NCBI RefSeq assembly: GCF_045762675.1
Contig: NZ_JBJDLK010000002.1
Coordinates: 496,001 to 560,000, forward strand
Direction: 5' to 3'
From: Elizabethkingia meningoseptica_A
GTDB lineage: Bacteria; Bacteroidota; Bacteroidia; Flavobacteriales; Weeksellaceae
Length of the DNA stretch: 64,000 bases
Part shown: piece after piece, positions 42,834-52,207 of the stretch
How positions within the stretch are numbered: the stretch's first letter is position 1
Layout of the letters: each line of letters opens with the position of its first letter
Notes under the pieces: generated by a model
Told to the model about the DNA's origin: nothing
Database searches by the model: none
The model's input: the letters and a program-made list of their open reading frames with translations, nothing else
Position numbers and translations under genes: made by a program

Positions 42834-43430
42834 TTAACTCTTAATATTATTCTGATACCAGCGTACCGCTTTTTGCTCCTCCTCCTGTATAAAATCGTTC
42901 TTCGCTGCATTATACTCATTCCCGTCTTTCCAGTTCTGCATCGCAAGCTCTTCTTTTAATTTTTGATATCCTGCCCGAACCTCCGGATGTGTACGCAGAT
43001 AATCCCGGAAAGCGATATGACGAAGCCAGTGTTCCGAACTTACAGGAATTACATGAATGTGAGCCACACGCAGACTGTGGTCATGCAATTGCTCAGGGAT
43101 TTCATCCCCGGGCTTTATATGTTCCGGGAAAGACCATGCTGCAGGAACATCCTTTAGCTTTACAAAGTATCTGCGGTACGGCATCTCTTTGTTATACTTT
43201 TCATAGTATATATAACCTTTCAGCATCGGCGGCACCTTATCCAGGTCTTCTTCTGTGTCAACACCGACCAGAATATCAATTACCGGTTTTGCCGAGAGCC
43301 CTTCCACAGAAGTACTTCCGACATGTTCTATTATAGTATGAGTTGAAGCAGTTGCTGCCTCCAGTTCCTTTTTCAGTATTTCAAATTGTTTCTTCCAGTC
43401 AGGGTTATATTTTTCAACAGTAAGTTTCAT
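42834..43430 (-). CDS. GrpB-family nucleotidyltransferase-like protein
   Basis: 198 residues. Typical GrpB segments: V-E-K-Y-N-P-D-W, I-E-H-V-G-S-T-S-V-E-G-L-x-A-K-P-V-I-D-I-L-V-G-V, and H-I-H-V-I-P. The family is a nucleotidyltransferase-superfamily branch sometimes fused to CoA kinase. Ends 6 bp before the next start. Confidence 0.92.
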   Translation of the reverse strand: MKLTVEKYNPDWKKQFEILKKELEAATASTHTIIEHVGSTSVEGLSAKPVIDILVGVDTEEDLDKVPPMLKGYIYYEKYNKEMPYRRYFVKLKDVPAAWSFPEHIKPGDEIPEQLHDHSLRVAHIHVIPVSSEHWLRHIAFRDYLRTHPEVRAGYQKLKEELAMQNWKDGNEYNAAKNDFIQEEEQKAVRWYQNNIKS

Positions 43431-43442
43431 GTAGCTTTAAAT

Positions 43443-44516
43443 TTAGTGACGTAGCGGAATAGTGATTTCTTTATTGAAAACAACATCTTCCAGGGTTTGT
43501 AAAATTTTCTCTTCCGTATCTTCTTCCGAATCGGGTTTATTACTTAATAAAATAATAGAAATACCCTTTTCCAAATATACTGAATTACAGGTAAAATACC
43601 CCGGCCAGCTTCCTGTATGGTATACCACTTTTCCGGCATTATTTCTCTGCTCGTCGATCTCCCAGCCCAGCCCGTACGGAAATTTCCGGTCGCGGGAAAG
43701 TATGGTTGGTTCAAACATCATATCCAGATGCTTCTCATGTATATGATATTGCTCCAGAATGGCATTATTCCATATAAGCAAATCATCCAGTGTGGAATTT
43801 ACAGTACCGTCTCCCTGTATCCCATCCAGATAGTACACATATTCCTCTCCTTCTATATCATCCGGCAGCATAAACTTTTTATTTTCCGGATTTTTCTGAA
43901 CTCCAAAAGCATAGTCTGGAATGATCTTACGCGGATCTTTCCTTCTGTTGTGCACCTGTGTTTTTTCCATTCCCAAAGGCCTGAATATGTATTTCTGTAA
44001 AACCTCCGGAAAAGAAAATCCGGTGATCTTTTCCAGAATTACAGCTAGTATTGCATAACCGGTATTGGAATAATCCCACTGTCCGCCCGGCTGAAAATAT
44101 ATTTTAGGATGATATTTGCCTAACATAGCCAATACATCCTGATTATCGGCTATCTTCGTTTTGTCCCAGTGTTTTTCAAAAAGCTCCATATAATCCGGAA
44201 GCCCGGAAGTATGATTGAGCAGGTGGAACAACGTAATGTCTTTATACGGAAAGCCCGGAAGAAAGTACCTGATGTCGGTATGCAGAGATAAATGATATAC
44301 ATCCAGCACCTTTAGCAGAGCAAAGGCAGTAAATGGCTTGGAAACCGATGCAAGTTCAAAAACCGAGTTCCTGCTCAGTTCCTGTTTTCCTTCCGGGTTA
44401 AAAGTTTCTCCAAATGATCCTGTATACAGAACTTTTCGTCTGTCAGCAATCATAATGTTTCCGTTAAATTTTGTTTTGTTAATGTAGTAATCTAATATTT
44501 CAGTTGTATTCTTCAT
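43443..44516 (-). CDS. Serine hydrolase of the beta-lactamase (class C) superfamily
   Basis: 357 residues. Catalytic S57-V-S-K60 in E-L-A-S-V-S-K-P-F, Tyr motif Y-S-N-T-G-Y, and the third box Y-H-T-G-S in V-V-Y-H-T-G-S-W. No signal peptide is evident, so it may be an esterase or peptidase in the cytoplasm rather than a true beta-lactamase. Confidence 0.9.
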   Translation of the reverse strand: MKNTTEILDYYINKTKFNGNIMIADRRKVLYTGSFGETFNPEGKQELSRNSVFELASVSKPFTAFALLKVLDVYHLSLHTDIRYFLPGFPYKDITLFHLLNHTSGLPDYMELFEKHWDKTKIADNQDVLAMLGKYHPKIYFQPGGQWDYSNTGYAILAVILEKITGFSFPEVLQKYIFRPLGMEKTQVHNRRKDPRKIIPDYAFGVQKNPENKKFMLPDDIEGEEYVYYLDGIQGDGTVNSTLDDLLIWNNAILEQYHIHEKHLDMMFEPTILSRDRKFPYGLGWEIDEQRNNAGKVVYHTGSWPGYFTCNSVYLEKGISIILLSNKPDSEEDTEEKILQTLEDVVFNKEITIPLRH

Positions 44517-44638
44517 TGGTAAGTGTGTGTTTTGTCTTCTTTATTCCTTTGGGGACAAGAAGCTTTTATTTTTTATGTTCCAACCAATATAGTTCATCAA
44601 TTTGATTGTCTGTTATCATCATGTTTTTTGTCATTTCA

Positions 44639-45739
44639 TTAACCCGATATCTTTCGCATCAGCATTTCCATCGGCCCCTGTTTAAATTTCCTTCCCCACA
44701 GTTTTGTGAAAAGCATACTTACGATAAAATAGCCTATGGAAAAGAGTAATATGTAAAGAGGATCCAGTGTTTCTTTTCCGCCCATTTTTCCGGCATAAGA
44801 ATTTCTGCCTAATATCCCCAAGAGTATAAGTCCTATGGTAAGATGAGATACATAATGGGTTAAAGTCATCTGTCCGGTTCTTGCGAAATCAACGCCCCAT
44901 TGTTTATCTGAAATAAACCGGCTGACGTACATAAATGCTGCAATAAGCATTAACCCGAATCCTGTGGTATTCAGAATAAAAGGCAGAAACGGCGGAATAT
45001 AATCGGCATCCAGAAATTCTTTAATATTCGGATTTATATCCGATAAAGAGCCTGCCAACCGGATAACTTCTATACTTACAAACATAATAAGTCCTGTTTT
45101 GAACATTTTCCATTGTGTCTGTTGAAGTGTCCAGTCCTGCCGCCCCAGATATAATCCTGTTGCAAAATAGGCAAACCATGGAAACACAGGATTCCAGCCA
45201 TTATAAAATGTATTCCGTAAAAACCCGTTCAGTGTCCAAAAATCCTGATATTCCAGCGTATTAAAGTTCCAGCCTGTTTCGTAAGAAATAATGAATAGCA
45301 GCAAATGAAATATAACAACCGCTAATGTTGCTGCGATGAGATAGTATTTTTTATCCAGAAATACCAGAAACGCCCCTATACTCATGTATACGCCATATAA
45401 ACGCAAAATATCTGCTGGCCACCACAAATAAAATAAAAGCCCAAAGACAAACAAAAAGGCAGCCCTTTTCAGAATAGTATTGCGTAGTCTCTTTTTATCT
45501 TCCGGAGTATATTCATTTCCGCGATTGGTCATCAATGCAACGCCCATTCCCGCAAGTATTACAAATACAGTACTGGAATGTCCTCCAAAAAGTGTCAGAA
45601 ACCCACCTAAAAGAGAATCATCATCACTCTTTCCAAAAACCACATTAAAGTTCACAATGAACATACCAAAAATAGCATATGCCCTCGCCAGATCGAAACC
45701 GATAATCCTTTTCTTCATCCTGCAAATATTTCGTTGCAA
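44639..45739 (-). CDS. DUF418-family multi-span membrane protein
   Basis: 366 residues with about ten membrane helices. Starts K-K-R-I-I-G-F-D-L-A-R-A-Y-A-I-F-G-M-F-I-V-N, the usual DUF418 opening, and ends with a G-R-K-F-K-Q-G-P-M-E-M-L-M-R-K-I segment. Family function unknown, probably transport or acyl transfer. An in-frame Met 8 codons downstream (M-K-K-R-I-I-G) is a good alternative start. Confidence 0.82.
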   Translation of the reverse strand: MQRNICRMKKRIIGFDLARAYAIFGMFIVNFNVVFGKSDDDSLLGGFLTLFGGHSSTVFVILAGMGVALMTNRGNEYTPEDKKRLRNTILKRAAFLFVFGLLFYLWWPADILRLYGVYMSIGAFLVFLDKKYYLIAATLAVVIFHLLLFIISYETGWNFNTLEYQDFWTLNGFLRNTFYNGWNPVFPWFAYFATGLYLGRQDWTLQQTQWKMFKTGLIMFVSIEVIRLAGSLSDINPNIKEFLDADYIPPFLPFILNTTGFGLMLIAAFMYVSRFISDKQWGVDFARTGQMTLTHYVSHLTIGLILLGILGRNSYAGKMGGKETLDPLYILLFSIGYFIVSMLFTKLWGRKFKQGPMEMLMRKISG

Positions 45740-45977
45740 AAATCTTCATTGTGTTTCACTCTGCCTTTGACAAATGTCAAAAAATGAACTGATTTTGTAA
45801 TTTACAGATTGATTTATAAGTCAAAGACCTCCTTTTACAAAACTATGTCGATTAAAAACGGATACCAATACTGATTAATAGCCATTTTTACAGAATAGTA
45901 GTAAACGGAATTACTACTTGATTATGAATAAAGAATACAGAGGCTTTTAAGTCTTATACGGAATTTAAAGTCTATCG

Positions 45978-46544
45978 TTATATTTTTGCTCTTATTCTGC
46001 TGAGGGTTTCAAGAGAAATCCCCAGGTAGGAAGCAATATGGGTGAGTTTAATATGATGAAAATATTCAGGAGATTTTTTCAGAAGACTCTGGTAACGTTC
46101 TTTAGCACTTAATACATGAAAATCAAATAAGCGGTCTTCCAGCCAGATATTATACAATTCTGTCAGCAGAATATCGTATTCCATCAGTTGTGGATTTTGC
46201 CTTTTGATCTGTTCAAAGGAAACATAATCCACGGCTTCAACCTGAACATCGGTAATGCATTCAATAATTTCAGCACTTGGTTTCTGATACAAATAACTTT
46301 TAAAAGACAGCGCAACGTCGTCTTTAAAGAAAAACTCTGTGGTGATTTCTTTTTTCTCAGAAATAAAAAACTTTCGTGCAACCCCGCTCACCAACTGGTA
46401 ACTTTTACGGCATACTTCCCCCTGCTGCAATAATAATTCTCCTTTTTTTAAATCCAGTACTGTAGTGATGCTGTCCAGTGCTCTAAGTGTTTCCTCATCA
46501 AAATTTTCAGTCAGTACCCTGATCTTCTCCAAATGCTGCTTCAT
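45978..46544 (-). CDS. Crp/Fnr-family regulator 1
   Basis: 188 residues: an N-terminal cyclic-nucleotide-binding-like barrel (L-D-L-K-K-G-E-L-L-L-Q-Q-G-E-V-C-R-K) and a C-terminal HTH (H-I-A-S-Y-L-G-I-S-L-E-T-L-S-R-I-R). No Fe-S cysteines, so not an Fnr-type oxygen sensor. Very similar to the 47418 gene. 6 bp downstream of the DUF488 gene. Confidence 0.88.
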   Translation of the reverse strand: MKQHLEKIRVLTENFDEETLRALDSITTVLDLKKGELLLQQGEVCRKSYQLVSGVARKFFISEKKEITTEFFFKDDVALSFKSYLYQKPSAEIIECITDVQVEAVDYVSFEQIKRQNPQLMEYDILLTELYNIWLEDRLFDFHVLSAKERYQSLLKKSPEYFHHIKLTHIASYLGISLETLSRIRAKI

Positions 46545-46550
46545 GTATAC

Positions 46551-46925
46551 TTATTCCTGTTTATCTTTTTCCTTAAGAATGTTGTCGAGGTATTTTTTCA
46601 ATACCAACGGATGACAGTGCTTTTCATCTTTTGCAGCATACACCAATGTAATTACCTTTTTATTTTTCAGCCTTTCGAGGAATTCTTTTCCGGGGTCTTT
46701 TTCCAGAAGTTCCTGCTTATATTTCGCAGAAAAGTCTTTCCACAGGCTAACATCGTGATGAAACCATTTCCGAAGTGCATCCGAAGGCGCCAGATCTTTA
46801 TTCCATTCCGCAGCATCCGCTTCTTCTTTGGTTATGCCACGTGGCCATAATCTGTCCACCAGAACGCGATAACCGTCTTCGGGAGAAGAAGGTTCATAAA
46901 CTCTTTTAAGGCGTATGGTTTGCAT
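46551..46925 (-). CDS. DUF488-family protein (YeaO-like)
   Basis: 124 residues with I-R-L-K-R-V-Y, D-G-Y-R-V-L-V-D-R-L-W-P-R-G-I, and the late L-V-Y-A-A-K-D. Small conserved family of unknown function, often linked to stress genes. In an operon with the first Crp-like gene. Confidence 0.9.
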   Translation of the reverse strand: MQTIRLKRVYEPSSPEDGYRVLVDRLWPRGITKEEADAAEWNKDLAPSDALRKWFHHDVSLWKDFSAKYKQELLEKDPGKEFLERLKNKKVITLVYAAKDEKHCHPLVLKKYLDNILKEKDKQE

Positions 46926-47417
46926 AAGATAAAACTAAACTTAAATTTAGGGAAATTTATTGATATCGAGGCACTGGAGTTTGAGTCTGGTTCGTCTGCT
47001 TATAACCTTATTATAATACCATTATTTTCAAAATTTATCTAAAGATTACATCGCTGATACCGTATTAATTATCAAAACATTATATATTTACACATAAATC
47101 ACTTTTTTAAGATATAATCACGATATATTCAATAATAAAGCAAGATTTACAAACACAAATACTAATCATCTATATATGAAAAAACTAAAAAAAATCGGGT
47201 AATATTACGCATGTTACCATCTGTTGATTACGAAACAGGATTTTTATCAAGTGACAAATCCAGATTAATGGACCGCAGGAAATTTACAGAGGGTACAACT
47301 TCATTTACTGTTATTTCAGAATTTGATTATGAACATAAATAAGCTCTGATACAGCATATATGATTATAACAAAGAGGCTTAAACACTGGTTTAAGCCTCT
47401 TTTCTGTTTATTCAGTA
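46926..47417. other. 492-bp gap with one short ORF and a terminator
   Basis: Contains a plus-strand ORF of 43 codons (47211-47342, M-L-P-S-V-D-Y-E-T-G) of unknown significance, preceded by an 8-codon ORF at 47176 (M-K-K-L-K-K-I-G then stop). The latter is like the start of Flavobacteria bacteriocin-type leaders (M-K-K-L-K-K-I-S), so this may be a broken peptide gene. Confidence 0.35.
47371..47402. terminator. Bidirectional terminator
   Basis: AAAGAGGCTTAAAC-ACTG-GTTTAAGCCTCTTT: a perfect 14-bp stem with A- and T-runs. On the minus strand it ends the second Crp-like gene (47418). Confidence 0.85.
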
Positions 47418-47984
47418 TTATATTTTTGCCCTTATCCGGCTGAGGGTTTCAAGTGAAATTCCCAGATAGGAGGCAATATGGGTAAGTTTAATATGATTAA
47501 AATATTCAGGAGATTTCTTCAAAAGATTCAGGTAACGCTCCGTCGCACTCCGGGTATGAAAATCAAATATCCGGTCTTCCAGCCATGTTGCATAGAGTTC
47601 TGTTACCAGAATACTATATTCCATTAGCTTCACATTTTGCCTTTTAGCCTTTTCAAAAGCGATATGGTCTATAACTTCAACTGTAATATCAGTAATACAT
47701 TCAATAATTTCGGTACTCGGCTGTTGATATACATAACTTTTAAATGAGGCCGCAATATCATTTTCAAAAAGGAATTCTGTAGTCACTTCTTTCTGATCCA
47801 GAATAAAGAACTTTCGGGCAACACCACTTAGCATAATGTGGCTCTTACGGCATATTTCATTCTGCTTTAACAACAACTCTCCTTTTTTCAGATGCCTGAT
47901 CGTTTTCAGCTCAGCAAGTAACTTCTGTGTTTCTTCATCAAAACTTTCCAGATGAGCTTTGACTCTTTCAAAATATTCCGTCAT
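47418..47984 (-). CDS. Crp/Fnr-family regulator 2
   Basis: 188 residues, paralog of the 45978 protein with the same ends (K-S-P-E-Y-F-x-H-I-K-L-T-H-I-A-S-Y-L-G-I-S-L-E-T-L-S-R-I-R-A-K-I) and the same barrel motif L-K-K-G-E-L-L-L-K-Q-N-E-I-C-R-K. The recognition helices are identical, so both should bind the same DNA; the differences are in the sensor barrel. Confidence 0.88.
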   Translation of the reverse strand: MTEYFERVKAHLESFDEETQKLLAELKTIRHLKKGELLLKQNEICRKSHIMLSGVARKFFILDQKEVTTEFLFENDIAASFKSYVYQQPSTEIIECITDITVEVIDHIAFEKAKRQNVKLMEYSILVTELYATWLEDRIFDFHTRSATERYLNLLKKSPEYFNHIKLTHIASYLGISLETLSRIRAKI

Positions 47985-48541
47985 TGTTAGTGTTTGTATA
48001 TGTTGGAGGCCGAAAATAGCAGGATTGTTTATCTTTTATCCGCTATTAGCAGGACATCATATAAAGTAATCCATAAAATTATAAAAAAATCTCTTTTTTC
48101 CTGACTTTCTGATACAATAACAGAACCTTGTCAAGGTTTAGAGCCTTTTTATCATCAAAGAATGACACAGACCGTTAAGGAAATGACACATCAGCCTGGA
48201 GCAAAAATCTGCGCGATCCGGAGAATCAGCCGGAGAGTATACCCCTCCGCAGATTAATAAACTTAAGGATTTAAAAGCTTTTGTATCTTTTATGTTTGAG
48301 ATACCTGCAGCATAACAAGCATTGTGGTTATTACTAATGATTGATGATTGATGATTGATGATTGATGATTGATGATTGATTACTTATTACTTATTACCTC
48401 ATTACCTCATTACCTCATTACCTTATTACCTTATTACCTCATTAATACATTTTCAAATTAACCGATTACCCATTGCTAATTTCTTATCAATTTCTCATTT
48501 CTCTGTAGTAGAGACTACAACCAACAACTAATTGCCGTGTG
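47985..48541. repeat. Repeat-rich gap before the mgtC promoter
   Basis: Contains AACCTTG-T-CAAGGTT at 48124-48138, six TGATTGA heptamers at about 48338-48379, then heptamer/octamer runs of TTACTTA and TTACCTCA to about 48440. No gene. Confidence 0.65.
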
Positions 48542-48611
48542 TTCTAATGGTTTTCTAATTACATTCTAAGACCTTTCTAACGGCCTTTCTGTAAAGCCTG
48601 ATCTACCTTTG
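48542..48611 (+). promoter_or_regulatory. mgtC-mgtA promoter with four TTCTAA repeats at 11-bp period
   Basis: TTCTAA at 48542, 48553, 48564 and 48575, each exactly 11 bp apart, and a perfect -7 element TACCTTTG at 48604-48611. From the end of the last repeat to the -7 start is 23 bp. The same array, with the same spacing, is at 55153-55222 before the efflux operon. One-turn direct repeats are typical of cooperative response-regulator binding. Confidence 0.8.
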
Positions 48612-48721
48612 CAGAAAATAAGAACAACTATGGATACTGGTCCTTCACATTATTACAACAACTAAGTATTCTGCCGCTTTACTTTCTGTATTCCGGCCGG
48701 ATACCTGAAAACAGAAAGATT
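48612..48721 (+). promoter_or_regulatory. mgtC leader with 11-codon upstream ORF and start-proximal stem
   Basis: An upstream ORF at 48630-48665 encodes M-D-T-G-P-S-H-Y-Y-N-N. Then CTTTCTGT (48682-48689) pairs with ACAGAAAG (48711-48718), enclosing an ATTCCGG-CCGGAT hairpin; the outer stem ends 3 nt before the mgtC ATG. This layout is like Mg2+-responsive leaders of enteric mgtA and mgtC, but sequence-unrelated. Confidence 0.55.
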
Positions 48722-49420
48722 ATGACTACACTAGAATTTACACTCCGCCTTTTTACAGCTTTTGCCCTGGGAGCCTGCATAGGTTTCGAAAGACAATGGC
48801 GGCAAAAAAGTGCAGGACTTCGCACCAATACACTCGTTTGTATGGGATCTGCAGCGTTCGTCTTACTTTCCATAAAAATCGGTGGCGATGCTACCGGCAG
48901 AATAGCATCCTATATTGTAAGCGGTATTGGCTTTTTAGGTGGCGGCGTCATTATGAAAGACGGCCTTACCGTACGCGGGCTCAATACAGCAGCTACCATA
49001 TGGTGCTCTGCATCCGTAGGTGCACTGTCTGCTATGGGATTGCCCTTTGAAGCAGCTATTACAAGTGGATTTATTATCCTTACTCATTTAACGCTCCGCC
49101 CCCTGGGTGTGAGACTTGGAAAAAATATCAACAGCAGAAATCATTATACCGAATATTTACTTCGTATTAAATGCAAAAGTGAAGTAGAAAATCATATCCG
49201 TGTATTACTGATGCAGTCTTTAAGCGGAAATGATAAAATACTTTTAAAATCCCTGACCAGCGACGACAACGGTGTTCCTGAAAATGCCATTATCACAGCA
49301 GAAGCACATGCGTCTGTGCCACAGGACAGCTTTATGGAAAAAGTGGCCAGCAGACTTACTATTGAAGATAAAGTGATAAAGGTAAGCTGGGAAATTATAG
49401 GAACTGAAAACGATTTATAA
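48722..49420 (+). CDS. MgtC/SapB-family membrane protein
   Basis: 232 residues: four to five membrane helices in the first 130 residues with the signature G-A-C-I-G-F-E-R-Q, A-G-L-R-T-N-T-L-V, G-G-G-V-I-M-K-D-G-L-T-V-R-G-L-N-T-A-A-T-I-W, and a C-terminal ACT-like domain. MgtC proteins help growth at low Mg2+ and can inhibit the F-type ATP synthase. In operon with mgtA 20 bp downstream. Confidence 0.93.
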   Translation: MTTLEFTLRLFTAFALGACIGFERQWRQKSAGLRTNTLVCMGSAAFVLLSIKIGGDATGRIASYIVSGIGFLGGGVIMKDGLTVRGLNTAATIWCSASVGALSAMGLPFEAAITSGFIILTHLTLRPLGVRLGKNINSRNHYTEYLLRIKCKSEVENHIRVLLMQSLSGNDKILLKSLTSDDNGVPENAIITAEAHASVPQDSFMEKVASRLTIEDKVIKVSWEIIGTENDL

Positions 49421-49440
49421 CAGAAAAACAAATAAGACAA

Positions 49441-52140
49441 GTGTCTGAAAAAAATAACATCAAAACCATGTTAAAAAAAACCACTAATAAAAATCTCAAC
49501 TCTGCGGCTCTTGTAAAGCTTAAAGAAGCTGCAGCCCTCAATGAGAAAATGGTATATGCCATGCTTGAAACTTCAGAAGAAGGGCTCAGCGAAAACACGG
49601 TGAAAGACAGACTGAAAATCTACGGCAACAATGAAATTGCAACCCAGAAGTCTCCTTCATGGCTCAAACAATTTGCCCATTCTTTTTTCAATCCTTTTAA
49701 CTATATATTGGCCTGTATTGCAATTATCTCATTATTCATCGATGCTATTCTTGCCCCCGATCACGAAAAAGATTTCAGCACCAGCATTATTATTTCAGTT
49801 ATGCTGTTGTTTAGTACTGTGCTTCGGTTTATTCAGGAATTCAGGAGCAATAAAGCCGCTGAAGCACTGAAAAAGATGGTAAAAACGAGCTGTCTTACCA
49901 AAAGGAAGTTCAAAGAAAGTGAAGAAATAGAAATTACAGAAATTGTTCCGGGTGATCTGATTATACTTTCTGCCGGTGATATGGTTCCTGCAGATTGCAG
50001 AATTCTGAAAAGCAAAGATCTTTTCATCAGTGAATCGATTCTTACCGGAGAAGCGTTACCTGTAGAAAAGAATGCCTTTCCGGTTCGTGATGCACAGGAA
50101 CATAATCCACTCAGTCTTCCGAACATATGTTATATGGGAACCAATGTTGTAAGCGGCTCAGCAACTGTAGTCGTAGTCAACACCAGCATTTTCACCTACT
50201 TTGGAAGCATCAGCAGAAATCTGATTTCCAAAAGACCTGAAACTTCTTTTGACATCGGAGTTAATAAGGTAAGCTTTCTGCTGATCCGGTTTATGCTGGT
50301 TATGACCCCTGTTATTTTCCTGATCAACGGATTTGTCAAAGGCGACTGGACACAGGCTTTATTATTCGCAATTGCAGTAGCTGTAGGTCTTACACCAGAA
50401 ATGCTTCCGATGATTGTTACAGCAAACCTTGCGAAAGGTGCTGTGAACATGAGTAAGAAAAAAGTGATTGTAAAAAGACTGAATGCCATTCAGAATATCG
50501 GTGCTATGGATGTCCTGTGTACGGATAAAACAGGAACTTTAACGCTGGATAAAATTGTACTGGAAACCCACCTGAATGTGCAGGGAATTGAAGATGATGA
50601 AGTTTTGAAATGGGCATACCTCAACAGTTTCCACCAGACCGGCTTAAAAAATCTTCTGGATCAAGCGGTACTGGAGCATGCAGAGGTTCATAATATGATG
50701 AAGGCTGATGAGTTGTATATGAAAGTAGACGAAATTCCTTTCGATTTTGAAAGAAGAAGAATGTCCGTTATCCTGAATACTTCCGGTGGCAAACATTTAA
50801 TGATCTGTAAAGGTGCTGTTGAAGAAATGCTTTCACTTTGTAAATATGCTCTGGATCCGGGAGACGACCACAGTTTACACATTGAAAATGACAATATTGT
50901 TCCGTTGGATGAACCAATGAAGCAAAAACTTCTCAAACTTTCTGAAAAGCTTAATGCTGAAGGACTTCGGGTATTGTTAGTGGCTATTCGCGAATTCGAC
51001 GGAAATCACCCGCTTAATTATAGTATCGCCGATGAAAACAACCTTACCCTCACCGGATTTATAGGTTTCCTGGACCCGGCAAAACCTTCTGCCGAACCAA
51101 GTATCAAGGCGTTGCGAAAATTGGGTGTAGATGTAAAGGTTATTACCGGAGATAATGATATTGTGGCTAAAAAAATCTGTCATGATGTCGGAATTCCGAT
51201 CAATACTATTATGCTGGGTGATGAACTGGAAAACATTTCCGATGAAGCACTGAGCAAGGATATGGATCAGTACTCTATTTTTGCTAAAGTAAGTCCGCTG
51301 CAAAAACAAAGAATTGTAAAAATATTAAGATCCAAAGGCCATACCGTTGGTTTTATGGGAGACGGAATCAACGATGCAGCAGCAATTAAAGAGGCCGATG
51401 TGGGTATTTCCGTGGATACAGGCGCGGATATTGCCAAAGAAAGTGCTGATATTATCCTGTTGGAAAAGGATCTTATGGTATTGCGCAGTGGTGTTATTTA
51501 CGGACGGAGAACTTTCGGAAATATCATTAAATACATCAAAATGACCGCCAGCAGCAATTTTGGAAATATGTTCAGCATGATTGGTGCCAGCGCCCTGCTT
51601 CCGTTTCTGCCCATGTTACCGCTACAGATCCTCACGCAAAATCTGTTGTACGATGTATCTCAGTCATCTATTCCATGGGACAGAATGGATAAAGACTTTC
51701 TGGAAAGTCCTAAAAAATGGGAAGCGAATAGTATCAAAAAGTTCATGTTGTATATAGGCCCTTTAAGCTCTATTTTCGATTATATCACTTTTGCTGTGAT
51801 GTTCTTTGTTTTCAAAGCCAACACCCCGGAGCATCAGAGTTTATTCCAAACGGGATGGTTTGTAGAAGGCTTGCTTTCACAAACCCTGATTGTGCATATT
51901 ATCAGAACGAAAAAAATACCATTTATTCAGAGCTGGGCAGCTGCTCCTGTAGTAGCACTTACCAGCCTGATTATGCTTCTCGGAATTATGATTCCTTTTA
52001 CCCCGCTTGCCGGTTATCTGAAAATGCAGCCGCTTCCGCTAAGTTACTTCCCGTATCTTATTGCTATTCTCACCGGTTATTGTATTCTTACCCAACTGGT
52101 AAAACAATGGTTTATCAGAAAATTCCAGCAGTGGCTTTAA
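49441..52140 (+). CDS. mgtA: Magnesium-translocating P-type ATPase MgtA
   Basis: 899 residues (898 in E. coli). Start GTG at 49441 or ATG at 49468. Phosphorylated D362 in C-T-D-K-T-G-T, actuator T-G-E-A (202-205), the P-IIIB membrane motif V-G-L-T-P-E-M-L-P-M-I-V (315-326) and G-D-G-I-N-D-A. Imports Mg2+ across the inner membrane. One transcript with the MgtC gene. Confidence 0.95.
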   Translation: MSEKNNIKTMLKKTTNKNLNSAALVKLKEAAALNEKMVYAMLETSEEGLSENTVKDRLKIYGNNEIATQKSPSWLKQFAHSFFNPFNYILACIAIISLFIDAILAPDHEKDFSTSIIISVMLLFSTVLRFIQEFRSNKAAEALKKMVKTSCLTKRKFKESEEIEITEIVPGDLIILSAGDMVPADCRILKSKDLFISESILTGEALPVEKNAFPVRDAQEHNPLSLPNICYMGTNVVSGSATVVVVNTSIFTYFGSISRNLISKRPETSFDIGVNKVSFLLIRFMLVMTPVIFLINGFVKGDWTQALLFAIAVAVGLTPEMLPMIVTANLAKGAVNMSKKKVIVKRLNAIQNIGAMDVLCTDKTGTLTLDKIVLETHLNVQGIEDDEVLKWAYLNSFHQTGLKNLLDQAVLEHAEVHNMMKADELYMKVDEIPFDFERRRMSVILNTSGGKHLMICKGAVEEMLSLCKYALDPGDDHSLHIENDNIVPLDEPMKQKLLKLSEKLNAEGLRVLLVAIREFDGNHPLNYSIADENNLTLTGFIGFLDPAKPSAEPSIKALRKLGVDVKVITGDNDIVAKKICHDVGIPINTIMLGDELENISDEALSKDMDQYSIFAKVSPLQKQRIVKILRSKGHTVGFMGDGINDAAAIKEADVGISVDTGADIAKESADIILLEKDLMVLRSGVIYGRRTFGNIIKYIKMTASSNFGNMFSMIGASALLPFLPMLPLQILTQNLLYDVSQSSIPWDRMDKDFLESPKKWEANSIKKFMLYIGPLSSIFDYITFAVMFFVFKANTPEHQSLFQTGWFVEGLLSQTLIVHIIRTKKIPFIQSWAAAPVVALTSLIMLLGIMIPFTPLAGYLKMQPLPLSYFPYLIAILTGYCILTQLVKQWFIRKFQQWL

Positions 52141-52148
52141 TATCATTA

Positions 52149-52184
52149 TCCCCGGCAGCAATAAAGCTACCGGGGATTTTTTAT
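52149..52184 (+). terminator. Terminator of the mgtC-mgtA operon
   Basis: CCCCGGCAGC-AATAAA-GCTACCGGGG followed by ATTTTTT; a GC-rich stem with one mismatch. Confidence 0.85.
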
Positions 52185-52207
52185 GTGGTTTAGTATTCTT
52201 AATGCGG

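Noticed and set aside
43443..44516. True class C beta-lactamase (resistance gene)
   Set aside because: S-x-x-K and Y-x-N motifs fit, but no signal peptide is seen, and the third box is H-T-G rather than K-T-G; a general serine hydrolase is safer.
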